DNA of 64,000 bases from Heterobilharzia americana (GCA_944470555.2 OX104127.1:136294786-136358785); one strand, 5' to 3'; counted from the stretch's first letter, positions 11,501 to 26,500 are shown. Program-made: numbers and translations. Notes: generated from the letters alone by a model not told the origin.

Positions 11501-14500
11501 TCAATGCTTAAGTGCATAGTGAATGTTTAGTTCATCTTCAGCAATAATTTGCACAGACAAGTTGATAGAGTGACAATGGAATCGCCATTCAGCCCAATAT
11601 TTGTAGACATATTCCTGGAAAAATTGGAAATTGGTTCTCTGAATAATAAAACTGCCAATACGGAGTTGTACTGTCGATATATACATGATACGTTTTAGTC
11701 TTTGGTAAGTGTCTATGCATTTCAACAGTTCATTTTATATATGAAGAGGAAATCAGTGATTCTATACATTTTTTGATGTACTAACGGCAAGAAAAGAAGA
11801 TGGCTCTATGCTGAGTATATATATAAAGCCGACGTCTAAGGCACAGCATACACAACCTATTCAGCTTCATGCTGATGAAGTACAAACGTAATATAAGCAG
11901 TTGCCTGGTATTTTAAGTAAGTTCGTTTTGTTCTAAGGAGTGTGTGGGAGAAGAACTACTTTGTGTCCGTGATATTTTAAGAATATCCGGATAAGTTTAT
12001 CAAAGCAAACACCAATTACATTGGTCCTAAACGAGAAATGATGATAGTGGAGAAGAGACCTTTGTCTCTGCATTTGGAATTCAAGTAATATCCTTTCAAA
12101 ATGTCTAGCTAAAGCAGCTAGTAGGTTGCTTTATGCAGGTCGGCTTTGCATATCCTTCTGTAGTTGGCCAACGTCCAATCTGAGACTAAAGGACAGCTTA
12201 GCTAATCTTAGCTTTTTATCTCGCATTTATTAATTTAACTGTTCCCGTGGAACAAGTTACATAGGGCGTATGATTAGGCTGGTGCATCTGCAGATACGAG
12301 AGCACTGAGTGGTTTGGTTCGGAAAGCGAGAGGGGAAATTGGTGAAGAGTTCCAAATCAGCGCACCTAGTAGACACAGGGCATCCTGTAGATGCTAATAA
12401 AACTTCCAATTTAATACATCTTATTCCATAAGCGATACCAGGTATAGCTCGCTAACGCCTGCTCAACATAGTTGAGGCTGTCACCATAAGGTTGTTCACA
12501 CCTGAACTGTGCATTCGAAAAGACCATGTTCAAACGTTATTTCTCTCTTGGGCATCAGTAAATCATCGGCCTCTCTTGTCTTTTTATTCGTTTGTCTTTC
12601 CTCCATCTCATTAACCATTTGTATATATGTCATCCGAATCGATTTACTTACGTTTTGTAAATCTCATTTCATTTAGAAAATGTACTTGCCCCTAACTTGG
12701 CTTGACTTTACGCTGAGCAAATGCATTTTATAAAGTAGAACTTGATAGGAATTTACCGGAAGAATATTCTTCGTTCATATCGTTGCTTTTTACTAGTGCT
12801 ATGGTAAACGCATTTATATAAGTAATCAGAATTAGTGCTTATCATGGATTATTGGCGGCTTTGAGAGAATTGGAAACATGGAAGTGCCGGATAGTTGTTT
12901 CGATTCCATATGAGACTCACGGCTGTATACACCAAAGTATCTGCTAGAGATCGAAGCTAGAACTCTTTGCTCTCGCAAAGAGCTCATTATTCTTTTGGTA
13001 CTTGAGTGGATCCTAATAGTCCACATTTTTCTACTTCTCTCAATTCGCTGTATGCCGCTACCATGTCCAATGAAATCGGCGAGTTTTCCTCATTACTCTC
13101 GACGAGGTGAACCAAACACGGCTTAGTTTCTTACTAAAACTTTTCTAAGCCTACCTCGAAGAAAACCATCAGTTAGCATTGTGTTATCGATCAGTAGATC
13201 GTTGGTAGAAATTTATTGATTTGAAGTAATATTAATCACATAGTGAGTTATATGCATGCCTAAAATCTAATTGTGCTAACGTTTTCTTGAGACTAGGAGA
13301 ACATGCGACTTATCCAGGAAGTTGATCCAGAAAGTGCAACTACACTGTCATCTGAACAAATAGAGGCTATACACAAGTTATGGGCTGATCCAGGAATGAA
13401 ACAATGCTATGAACGTAGACGAGAGTTTCAACTAACTGACTCGTCCAAATAGTAAGCTTTCAAAGTTTCTTAAATATCATATCGTAAAGTTTATTCAAAC
13501 CAAAACTTTGATTGTTAATAAATATTCTTGTCTGTAATATATTATTGTCATTTGCACAATCAACCTTACAAACAATTTTCACTCATTAGCTTGTAGTTTG
13601 TATCCACTAACGGTATTGGGAATGTTGCGGGATATTTGTTTAACTATTCTAATATAGTCACTTTTGAGATTTGTGGAGATTGATTGATATCAGGTTTTGC
13701 ATTCATCATGGACTGAGATCAGTTGGAGAAACATAGGAAAAGTAGAAGCACTGAACAGCTGTCCCATCCTAGTTTGGAACTCCTCAGCAGTGCGCACCCA
13801 TGACTCCAATAGGTATCGAACCCAGGTTCCTCAGACAGCTCATTATTATTGGCTGGATTTAAGAGTTGCTTCCTGAAATTCCAATGAGATGTCGTGACCA
13901 ACAGAGTCAACCAAGTCGAATGTGAGGACAGCTACCCAACGACGGCAATGGATGGAGGTCACACTATATCGTGAACTGACAGAAGTAGGAAGTTGGACCG
14001 TTGAGTTTCGATCGAGTGGTTAGATGGTAAGGTTCTAGCCACAGAACCTGAATATTTCTGATTCGATTCCCATTGGGATCATGGGTGCGCACAGTTGAGG
14101 AGTCCCATACTGGGACGAGACAGCTGTCCAGTGTTGGGAGGTTTCCAATGGCTCTCCAACTGATGTCAATCCATGATCAATATAAACCTGATATTCTAAT
14201 ATGTCTTTATCGGTAGTACAAATGTAAACACTTTCATAAGGCCCTAAGTTTCGTGATATTTCTACTTCTCTAAGGGACCTTGACACCAAGGTTCAGTTTG
14301 AAAGTTTAGTGAAACAGACAAACTATTTGATTCCAACCTCCAACAAGAGTCTAGAGTAGTTTAAATCTACTATTTTGAACTGCTGCCTTTATTATATGAA
14401 AGCGAAACCAAATATTAAGAGACTATTGCTTAAAGAAAGCAAAACCTAGCAAAACGAACTTGTGAAGAACAAAGAACTATTTTGGTTCTTCCCGACAAGG

Positions 14501-17500
14501 CCTCTAGAATAGTTTGGATGAATCGCAAAAATTACATTGATAAACTGTCATCTATACTAGGAGATGAAAGTAAATTCTCGAAAGAGCAGTTTCAGAAAGA
14601 TGTGACAGAGCCAAGAGAACAAAAACTGACATAAATTTTGAAGAGGATGAAAGACGAATTGATCATCAGTGCAAAGCTGTTTGAACAACTAAGTAATCTG
14701 GTTTAGTGATTCCTAAACAATACGGTCTTTGCAAAGTTCATGAGAAAGATATTCGTCTTCGTCCAATTGTTGATACGAACAATTCACCATACCATAAAAG
14801 TGCTAAATGGTTAACTGAAATCCTTCAGCCAGTAAAGAATCAGACCACTAATTACAGTACTCCTAACTTCTTTGTGTGCGTTAACTACATAGATGTCACC
14901 ATGTGTGGTTAGCGTATGTTATCATTGGACATCACATCGCTCTTCACAATGTCTCATTGATGAAAACAATCTGCTTTCTGTGTGATTATATTAAGATGAA
15001 CAAGCTTGAAATTAGGATTTCTAAACATTATCTAAAAGAAGTGCTTTTACGATGTACCTTTAGTATACAGTTTAGATTAAATGATGAACTTTGTCAATAA
15101 ACGGATAGAGTAACAATGCGTTCACCATCCAATCCTTTCTTAGCTGTTTGTTTCATGGGCAGTCTAGAGAACAGTAAACTTTTTCCGTTGATCGATCAAT
15201 TCCATCTTTGTAAGAGATATATGGATGACACTTTCATCATCTGCGAGCAGGGTACTGACCTTGAGGAAATACTATGAAAGTTCAATGAATGTTATAAGTC
15301 AATTAAATTTACTATGGCAACTGAAAATAACTCAGAATTCCACTTCTTGGATGTTCTTGAGAAGAAGACGTGGTGTTCCCCTCAAGAGATCGGTTTACAG
15401 AATTTTTATGGATGATGGAGAAACTGAGGAGCTGAAAGTACTTCTAAGAGTGTTAATCCAGAATGGTTATCTTTCAAGATTCATTGAGAGGAGAATGAGA
15501 CCTACGAATTTCAAAGAAGAAGGGTGTATGGTGTCAAAGAAGATATTGCTTATAAATATCGGATTCAAAGGAGATACATTATCAAAGATGCTGAAGAAAC
15601 GACTGTTCACAGGATTGAAGAAGTCGTTCTTTTCCACCCAGCTCGGATTGTAATCCCCAGTCAAAAACTGATTCATAGTGTCAGGCAATATTTAGCTTAC
15701 ATAGCAACATGCTGGATATGGACAGTACCTGGCGGTCAGTGGTTAGAATCCAGCTGCGGTTCAAATTTTCATTTCGCCTTCGATCACCACCCAGTACCAA
15801 TAATAAATATCACTTTTTCTTAAATTTGTACTGAAACTAATTAGTACAAAACGTTAAGTTATTTCAGATGCACTCCATAAAGAGGTAATGAAATATGACA
15901 AGGTAGAGTATTTAAATAGCTACTGAAAGTCAACCGCTGGTACACTTACTAACGGAAATCTTAGTTGAAAGAAATAACTGTAGGTTTTATGAATTTTGTA
16001 ATGGATACAGAAAGGTGAAAAATATTTTTAACAAGGCGTTTAAAGCGAAGGATACTGGGTTCGAGCTCCAGTGGGAACAACACTCACTGGAGTGTAGGTA
16101 CATCCAGCTGATGGTCCCAAAAAGAACGAAACGCGAGTCCTGGATTCCTTTGCTAGTCGCCGAGACCAATACTATTTGTCGTTACCTGTAATTTCTTGTT
16201 GTTATTCTTGATCCAATTGACCAACCTTTTGTTGGCATACGGGTTCCTATGAGGAGGCTCGATTTCCCTGATTGTTCATTATGTTGCAATTTACCCGTGC
16301 CTCAGTGGCCTAGTGGGTAGAGCCATGGTGTTTGGAGCGGTGGGTGCTGGGTTCGAGTCTCGTTCTATAAGGCACATGCACACCCAGCTGATAGGTCCTA
16401 AACAGGACGAAATGGGTATCCTGGGTCTCACCGCTAACCATCACCAAGCAAATTATTGTTAAGTGCTTCCGAAACAAACGAGTAACAAACTACGAAGTGC
16501 GCGCATACTGATAATGAGAATGGAGTTGGCTAAAATTCCTTCCTAGGTGTAATAATATTACTACCACAGTAAGTGACTTGATTCATTGTCCCCAAGAGTG
16601 AGATATATCTGTACAGAAGACACGATTAATGGTAAACCAGAAAAACTCCAAAAATAGCTCGCTCAAAATGATCACTATCGTAGATTGGTCAGTGAAAACT
16701 TGAAGCCAAACAAAGAGCCGAATGACTTTTAAATTCCGAAGAAAATGAAGGTAGTCCTTAAATGTGACGCAGTATCAAAAATTCCGAAGAACCAACTCCT
16801 CAGACTTCTAAGAAAGGTTTTTCTTCTGACGGACCAAGAACTGTCTTCCTTAGCTAATACCTGTTACGTGAGTACGTCAAGAGTAAGTTCCCAATTTTGC
16901 CCACCTTAGTATGCATCGATAAGTTTACATGAAACTTTGAAACTAGTTCCATTGGGAGTAAAAAGCATACCGTTTTCAAATGCTTTTTACAGTATTATTC
17001 AGTTTGATTGTCTAGAGTTAAGTGTAAATCAGTAAGGGGTTACTTAGTTGGATAGCTGGTTATTTTCAGTCATCGAGATTTACCAGAATGATGCTTTATG
17101 ACTGTCTACGAAGTCGGATCAAAAGGTTTTCAAGAAGTGCAATTATTTCACAATCTGTGCTCTGCTAAGGCTATCTGACAGTAAACGCTTGATTATGACT
17201 GTTACCTGTCCAACTGATTTTAGTGTCGTTATTCAACACTACTACCAACAGATTTAACAGCATATGGAGTGTGAAGTGATCATTCTCATTGCATGGTAAG
17301 TGAATTTCAAAATGAGGCTAGTCATTGCTAAGAAATAGCTATCTTTCTCCATTGAGCTGCTTTAATGACCATTCCCATGGATCAGGATTGAATACAGTCT
17401 GTTAATCAACTTTATGTAAAAACGATAAAAAAACTAAAGAATGATGATGAATCCTCTCCAGTGGCACTCGAAACGATATTTAGCTCATTTAATTTAGCAG

Positions 17501-20500
17501 GAAAACTTCCTAAGATATGCTTCGTCACAAACAATAGCAGGAGCCAAAAATGGGAAAAAGTTATTAAACGTAAGACAATAAGATCCCTTTCGATAAAATT
17601 TAGTCAAGGCCACTAACTGCAGGAGGCAAAAACCTGCAACGGATTTAACACAGTATCTCTTATTCAGAACAAAGCATGATATCAAGATATAGTCATAACC
17701 ACAACTCAAGGTATCGTAAAATATCAGCAATTACACTCATTTTTGAAAGCTAAGTTACTGTATCTATCAGAAGATTAACACGAAGGCACATCCCATTCAC
17801 TTGTCAACCAGCGTATCAGTCAATACGAACATCAGACCTAGCGTTACTGTCCAACAGTTCAAGCCATCGTATCTCTCATCATCACATCTATATACAAGTA
17901 GCGCATCAGAAGACAAAAATACAAGCGAAAATATAATCAGGAACCATATAACTGATATCAGTAGAAGAATAGGAACAGAGACTATTGATCAAGAAAAAGT
18001 AAGACTTAGTCGTTATATAACACAATCATGATAAATCAGAGTTGTTTATGGGCAAAATACTACAAAATGGGGTAATGGAAGCTTCCAAAGCCTCATGGAA
18101 TAAGTGTTTCTTCATAACTAACAAAATACTTAAACTATTTTACGTGGGCGCCAAAGAAAGTTGCCTGGTAGAACAAACTAAAACAGTAAAATATTCATAT
18201 AACTACTAAGTGCTAATCAACACTAATGTCAAGTCAGTGCTTATATATGGTTCAGAGACTTGGCGCATCACGAAAAGCATTTCAAGCAAACTGCAGACAT
18301 ATATCAACACTGGCCGTCTACGCTCACTCGGTACTGAAGATCGGGTAGATAGCCAGAACAATAAGAATAAGCAACAAAGAACTGACTCTGGCAACAAAAC
18401 AACCAAGAACCCATCGCCCAACAAATATGAAGTAGAAGAAAGTGGAGATGGATTGAGCATACACTGAGGAGACTATTTGGGGACATCACGCGTCAGGCCA
18501 GGACAGGCTGTCGAGTGGAACCCGCATGGAAACGACGAGTTGGGCGTCCTAGGTGAGGGTGACATGGAGGAGATGGTGTGAGGAAGAAATGAAAACGTTG
18601 TGAGCAGTGGTGGAGCCAGGTTAAGATGACTGGAGGGAAGAGAGTGGGATGAAGACGTGCTACTGAAGCTCTACGTTCCACTAGGAACCCAGGGGACAAG
18701 CAATAATAATAATAATAATAGTATTGAACAACCAATCTCTCCGCTTTATTTTCGAAAAACGAGAAAAGGCGTTTAGGAAGTTTCATGGATTGTTTGATTT
18801 TAACACACACGAAGAATTGTAGACATGAGTTTTAATATCAATATAAAAAACCTAGGAAGAGGAGAATATCGAATTCCAAAAGGTTTAATGTCTATTTAAG
18901 CGCATAATCGACAAACACAATAACTTTAATGATACTGGGTGGTGACTGAAGGTGAAATGAAAACCTGGACCCCATCAGGATTCGAATCAGCACCCTCCGA
19001 GTTAGCGACCCATCTACCACCTGAGTTATGAAACGCAGCTATTGACCACATTCTAATTTCACTTCAGTCAGCAATCGCCAAACTACAGCTATCTCAGATA
19101 GTCAAAGTGATGATCAATATAATGCCCCTCCTCTCTCATTTGGTCTAATATGGATTAGAATGAGGAGTCCTGGCTGGACAGCTGATGGGAATACTGTGAA
19201 TGGATAGTGGTGCATCTTGAATTCACATGGTAGTCAGGTAAGACCGTTAGTGATTGAATGCAAGTTAATACTTGACCAGCAGCTGGGTCTCATAGGTCAG
19301 ATCGTAGAGCACAGAGCCTGTAATCCAGAGTTTACTGGTTTGAATCCTACGGCGAACCAGATTTTCATTTCACCTTCAATCATTACCCAGTATGAATAAT
19401 AAAAGCATGCAGGATAGTCAAACTGATAATAACTTTAAATCTACGAAATATAAAGTTTAAGGCTTACGTGACCTGTCTAATAATGAGAGACGTGAATGGG
19501 TTGATGAAGTTAAACTAATGGCATATCATTAGTTCCCAATCAAGGTTCGTAAGAAATCTGACAGTGGCATATCCACAAGCAAAGTTGGACTTACGTTTCA
19601 AGTTTCTTCTGAGAATGATGACAGAAGAGTACAATAAAGAAATGTACATTAGCCGTTACTTTCAAAAAGAGCAACTGTACAATCAAGTGTCTGCATTTTT
19701 GGTTTATTTTTTATGATTTTACAAGTCGAAACATTTGAATAACCAAATACTACATAGAGGAAAGTAATTGCCTAGTTCTGTCACCTTTTTTGGATCTACT
19801 GAATGCTTGTAAGTAGTAAATGTTTCTTAAATCTTTACTCCAGCTACCTGGATAATTTTGACAGAATTGCTGATCCAGAGTATTTACCTAATCTCCAAGA
19901 TATTTTACGTGTTCGTGTACCAACAACTGGTATAGTCGAGTATCCTTTTAACTTGGAGTCAACTGTATTCAGGTTAGTTTGCATATCAGTGCTTGTCAGT
20001 GTGTTTTGTTATTATTGATTTTCGTTCAACTTATAAGACGCTTGAAGACATAGACTGATGAAAGTTTTCAATGTCTTCTGCCGTAAGTCAACACTAAAAC
20101 TTGTATCTTATGCTGATATACATCCTCTGAGTGTGATTTCTTGATTATATCCAGCAGTAAAACCTTGGATGCACTTTACATTTTGTTTGACACTTGTCAG
20201 ATGAATACATCTACATTTTAGTGGTGACTATGTTCGCCCTGAGACTCTAGCCTGGTACCTATTGCCCTGGATATCATCAAGATACTGAGTTACAAGAGGT
20301 AGTTGTTGTGGATCGCGTTTTAGCAGTTAATATATTGACACATGTAATTAATCGTTAGCCAACGTACTGGTTCTAACTAATCAGTTTCCTCTGGCAGATG
20401 ATATTCTGACACGGATATCTAAATACTGCCTCAAGTTTCATTATAGCGGAACGTACATGAAAGCCACTAGCAGTGGGATTCAAAGTGCAGGTTTTCTCCC

Positions 20501-23500
20501 ATTCAGGACTCGTTGGCTGGATTTATCTACAACTTAATGGGAACCGGTCAGTTTTCATCAAATACAATAACCAAATAGAATTTGAAAGTATCAATAAACA
20601 CCAACTAATCATTGGAATGTTCATGTATAAATGACAGTAGGCCAAAATTTGGCAAAAAAAAGTATTATCATAAACTAAGAAAAGTTTGCAAAAGAGCTAA
20701 GATGACTTTTGTATATTGTGATAAGCGAAAGGTGGAGTTCTAAAACGTAGGCAGAAAAATGACTTCTAGGTATAATTATGATCAAAAAGTTTACGGTTTT
20801 GGTATGAATGATGACTAGTGACTAGCTGTGGACTTCAGCATGTGTATTTCTTCCAAGTTGAACTGCTCAACTGAATGTATCTGCCTCCCAGTGAGTAATG
20901 TTGTTCTCACTATGACTTGAACATAGGACCAGTCGCTTCAAATGCCATTGCGCTATCCATTTGACCACTGAATTACGATAGCCACCTCCTGTGTAACGGG
21001 TATAATGTAGTTCTGATGCTATAGCTGGTAAATCTTCACCCATCAATAATATCAAAACCGTAAATACTGGTAATACCAAAGTATCTGCATAGGAGCCCAT
21101 TTGCCAGTGGTGGTTGATCATTTCGGTTCAGTTAGCGACCGAGATTTACAAGCTGTAACTTCAAAAGTATACGGTTTATTGTATTCAGATAAATGATTCA
21201 GTTACAGTAACAATCTCGATAAAAATGATGTATCAGGAAAACAATTTTATGAATGAAGTTTTCACAGATTCCTTTATTGAGAAATTTTTTTTAACGCAAA
21301 GCATATCTGTTATTCAATCTGATGCTGAGTTCATTTAGGTCCTAATAAGTTAGCTCAGTATAGTTTGTATGAATTGGTTGTAAGAAATAGATATTAGTGG
21401 TTAGTGATTAAACCTACAAAATCGCATGTTTTCCCCTTAAAGTTTACCTAAAAACCAGTGTAAATTTGTTTCGTATATTCACAAATGAGAAAATTCATCA
21501 ATAAAGTATACTTATGAAGGATCCAGTGAATCATTGATTACATAAGTGGTAAACTACGATAGTTTTGTTTCAATAAACCAAACATACTACTTTTATCTAT
21601 TCATCTTGCATTGATATCGACTGGAGAGCCATTCAAAACTTTAGAGTATTGGACAACTGTTTCAACTGAATTGAATTATTACCCAATGCTCTTTGGTGAA
21701 TTGCTTTGAGATGAATTTCCCGAAATTCACATAAAAAGCTGTGACCTTTGTAGTCACCCATATCGTTAACTTCATTGATTGATAATCAGGCTATATCACG
21801 GACTGACAGAAGTAGCAAAGTGTTTACCGTTGGATTTCACTTTACTGGCTTGAATATGATGTGCTCACTACGAGATCTGATGGTCCTTGGTCTGATTCTT
21901 GCGGGGATTGTGGATGTGTAGTGCTGATGGAAACTGTGCTAGGATGAGATAACTGTTTAGCGCCCGTTTGTTTCAATGATTCTCCAACTGGTGTCAGTCC
22001 ACAATGAATACCAACTTGAAATCATTAGATTTATCCCCAAAAACCTCCAAGTAGTTCTTTTTTCGGAGTAATTCTGCAAAAGTACAGTAGTTAGTTTAAC
22101 TTGCCATATTCGTCTCTGGTTCATTCTATGTAAATGTCAAAGCTATGGACAGCTGGAAAACATAAGCTAAATATTTCTAACCCTCAGCATTATTTAAATT
22201 AGTGAATTTTCATGGTAAAAATTCTTTCACATTCCTTAGAAATATTAATGGTCTTAGTGTGTTATAGAAGAAAAAAGTAAAACTAGTTCTGGCATATCAG
22301 ACTGGTAAAAATATCTGAGAAGATTTTAAAGAATGCTGTTGACAAACGGTGTCTGAAATTGGTGCTCATAACTTCAGAAAAATGCATTCATAAGCACTGG
22401 CTGCTTGACTACTAATAGTCGCATAGATAACTGGATGGAATATTAAGTTACAATAAAATGTATGTTCATATTTACATACATCTTAAAAAAGGTTTTTTCC
22501 TATTGGCCGAATGCTCAGTATGAATATAATAGTCTCTACACAGCAGAAAAAAAAAAGATTAGTGCCTGATTAGTAGAATCTGTTTCTGTAGCCCTATATT
22601 GAATGCAACAAACTATTTCGAATCTAAACAAGACAGCGCCAGTCGGTTTTGCTTTTATCCATACCAAAAGTTCCATTTGTAATTAATAAAACTGGTATTT
22701 ATTTGTGATGTCACTTGGGTGTCACTTTCGTTCAGTAAACAGGAATAAGTGACATCTGAGCCAAAGATATTCCTTTTATTACAAGTATCATTTTTAGTGT
22801 TAGGATTGCCGGTTGCAATATAATTCCGTTAATGAAGATTCGAAAGAGTGAGAAAGGAATGCACCAGAACAACTTCACGGAGGAACGAAGAAAATCACTT
22901 AATGTTTTTCCTAAAGAAGATCAGCTACCAGCAAAACTTTAGCATAAGATGCTTATCCCATCCGTTATACCAACCATTAACCTTCAGACCATAGTATACA
23001 GACCAAAGGATGCAACAGACGGAGAAGACAAACTAAATACCATTTACAAAATCAGCTGCGATAATTGTGGTCAACACTACATTAGACAAAGTGGTCACCC
23101 TCTTTGCCTCCATTTATATGAACATCAGTTGGTTATTCAGCGTCACGACATTTCATCACTCATTTGAATATACACAGATAACAACTATGGACATGAGTTC
23201 AATTTTGACAATGTAGAAATTTGGGACTGAGGAAGCACAAAGAATGTCAGAAAATTCCTAGAAGCTTGGCATTCAGGTCAGTCAGTCAGTCAGTCAGCAA
23301 TCATTAGATGTATAGACACAGACCCAATCTACAAACAAATAAAAAGAGTGACAAGCATCGAAATGTTCAGAGGTCAAGCAGGCAAACAGCCAACAAGAAA
23401 TGACCCAACAACCGAAGGAAAGAACTAATCACAAACCACTTTGTCAGGGCACGTTTTTGAATCACTCAAGGAAAGGTACTCACAGCTCACTTCACACTGA

Positions 23501-26500
23501 AGTTAGGGCTAATGATGTTGTACAGAAAAACAATGAATGGTCCCTACCGATTTCCTTTTACAATACATCGTCGAATAAAAGAATCAGAATACTACATACA
23601 AACTAAGCCAAAAAATGACTTTTGAAGGCAAAGTTTACATCTGAATATTCAAAATGAGTCATATACTAATGAAGACCTTAGCGAAAAAATTGTTTTCAGC
23701 AGCAACACTCTCCACAGTTGTATAATAGCATTTAAATATATTTAGTGTGCAGAAAAATATCAGTATTTGTCGACCAATAATTATTAGTAGTTTATGGCCA
23801 TGAAAGCAATATAGAAACGGGGATTACAGAAGAAAGAGGAAGGTATTTGACAATATGAGTTGAAATCATGAAGTCCTATAACATTGATTAGACAGTTGTC
23901 AGTGAGTAACGGAATGAGGAATGCAAAACTCAGCTAAACAAAAATCCTTTACATAATAACAATACAAAAACTAGAGGATAAGTTAGGCCTAAGAGTTAGA
24001 AAGCTTGGGAATTAAGGAGTGAATAAGGACATGAAATGACAATGTTGCTCATGGGTACATAATTTCGATTTCGATTGTTGTACTGCTAGAGTTTCAAAAA
24101 TGCAAACTCAACAGTTTCTCAAACCCTTCGGAAAATTACATTGTGCTTTATAGTTTAGTAAAAAGAAATCTTCTAGAACTGTGTCGGCTGTCAGTCAAGT
24201 GTTTTAAACTAAGCCATTAACTGATCTATGTTGACGTTTACTGAGCTATTCTATAAGGTGTTTGTAAATTGTCTATTCCCTTACTATCTGACAGCTGACT
24301 ACTTACTCTGTTACTAATTTATTACTTCTTGGTTTCATATCAAACTTACTGATATCGTCAGTTACTTTCATATTTCTTCAGTAACTTTCAAACGCAGACC
24401 AATAACATTTATTATTAACAAATACTGATATTTTTATGACCACTAAATATGTTTAAATGTGACAATTAGACAACTATAGAGGGAGATAATGTCAAAGACA
24501 AATTTGTTCACTGAAGCCCTTGAGTTTTCGTCATTTCATCAGCCAGGAAAATATGTTCTCTTGTAAGTTTTCAAAACTTGTACAGATCTTATTGATAGAT
24601 AAATCCAGATAAGACATGGTACAGAAATGCATTAGTTCAAGTTGCCATAAATTCAGGCAGCATGCTAAGAAGAAGTAGATGATCTTCCTTGAGAGGCAAC
24701 TTCAAATCTAAATTCAGAATAAACAATAACCGATAGATCTGCAGAATAAAAAGATTAATACAAGTGTAAAATTTGGGCACTGTGGTAGATTTCTAACTCC
24801 ATATTAGATTTGTTTATTTGAAATATACCGCACAATGATACAGTATTATTTACTTAATGAAGTTTTGAGTAAAAATTACTGCTCATAATCATATCAGTGT
24901 AATCACACTCCAGTCGTTATCTGATTTTTATAGTTCATAGTATCCAAACCACTATCTACAGGAAACCGACACATTCTAACAGATGTCTAGACTTCAGGTC
25001 ATCTTAGTCAATATCATTCAAGGCAAGTTTACCCAAATATCTAAGTGACAGAGCTAAAAAACTCACTGGACATTGTAAAGACTTTCACAACGACTTGAAA
25101 CACACAAAAGAAGTGTTAATAATTAATAAATATCCCATACCGTCTAGTAAGAAATCCGTACGAACACAGGAAACAAAATGATGACAGTAATATGAATACA
25201 AATAATAGAGACAATACCAGTAGAAGTCCACAGCCTCTATTGTGTTCCCATATAAAGGAGGTAAATCAGAAACTGTACTCAGGATTCTCAACGAGGCTGG
25301 AATTAGGGTTGCATTAGTACCAAAAACCCATTCAGAGATAAGCTTTGTCGGATTAAGGATATGACAGAACCAACTGAGCAAAATAATCTAATCTATCAGA
25401 CTCCATGTAATAACTGTGAGGTGAAGTGCATATATCAAACTAGCCGATTGGGATCATTTAGAATAGCGGAACATAGGAATTTAGCTAAATATTAAATGAC
25501 AGATTAGTAAAAGAGCAACAATCTAGAAAAGCACTCAGCTATTGTAATGTATTAACATACAACCACACAATATAAGATGAGATAAAAACCATTGTACGTA
25601 AGTCCAATATAATTAGGTGGAGAGAGAGATAATTACTGAATGTTTATCCTGGGTGATGATTGAAGGTGAAATTAAAATTTGGACAGCTGCCAGTATGAAT
25701 ACTAATCTGCCAAACTACAGTTATCTCAGATAGTCAGATGATTACTGAGTAATCTTTGTTCATTGAATTAACGCCCAACACATGTAATAGGAATGACGCA
25801 ACACCTATGCCAAAGATATGGAAAATTTTACTACCAATAGAAATAAATAATAAGAGGTGATAGGACTATACAAATCAGATGTCGAAAGTAGTGTGATTAC
25901 ATTGAAGTGATCATGAGCAATGATTTATGCTCTTAATGTAACCAGGTAAATAATACTGCATCACTATATGCTATAAATTAAATGAATAAATCTAATACGA
26001 AATAACATTATGTTAGTTCATCGCATACAATATTTATTCATCGTCTGCATACAATGTAAAATTATATATCTTGTTAAAGGTAAGTGGTAGTTTACGTATG
26101 ATTAGATCGATAATTCCAAATCGATAAAAAATGTTGTCGAATGAACAAGAGAGGGGAGTTGTTAAACAATTGGGGAAGTAAGTAAGGACATAAATAATCA
26201 TAAAAACAAATCAAAATAGCTATCTTCAAATTCCAGTGAATAGAAAACAAGACTTGATATAACCCAAAATAGCATGAAATAACTGGGGTAAATAAAGAGT
26301 ATTCACAGTCCCTTTTTGTATGAAAGGGTCGTGTTCAACATCTCTGATTGCAATAACTTGAACTAAGCACATTAATCTAGTGAATTTTGTTTACCTCTTA
26401 TTCTGAAAACTCCAAAGGTGTCCACTTCTCATCAGGTGTCTGGTTATAGCACATGTGATAGCATTATTCCCTTTCAGACACATTTCTTGGGAAATGATAA

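Larger units (their letters stand above)
8990..13296 (+). other. Gq-alpha intron 2 (4307 bp, phase 0)
   Basis: Contains a MITE (9568-9708), repeat E (9940-10300), an inverted PLE fragment (10400-10860) and a PLE copy on the + strand (11040-12600). Nothing recognised in 8990-9560, 9709-9940 and 12600-13296. Confidence 0.9.
13452..19843 (+). other. Gq-alpha intron 3 (6392 bp, phase 2)
   Basis: Contains inverted SINE-B copies (13670-14215), a PLE (14280-15700), SINE-C (15715-15815), two Smα-like SINEs (16000-16440), an RTE 3' end (18205-18722) and an inverted SINE-C pair (18933-19392). 16445-18204 is largely featureless: an open frame of 76 codons at 17801 has no recognisable similarity. Confidence 0.9.

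Noticed and set aside
16298..16370. tRNA gene
   Set aside because: A and B boxes are good, but the segment runs straight into a hammerhead and has no cloverleaf anticodon arm; it is an Smα-like SINE promoter.
17801..18031. 76-codon open frame as a small gene
   Set aside because: No recognisable motif, no splice context and no codon signal that I can defend; left unannotated.
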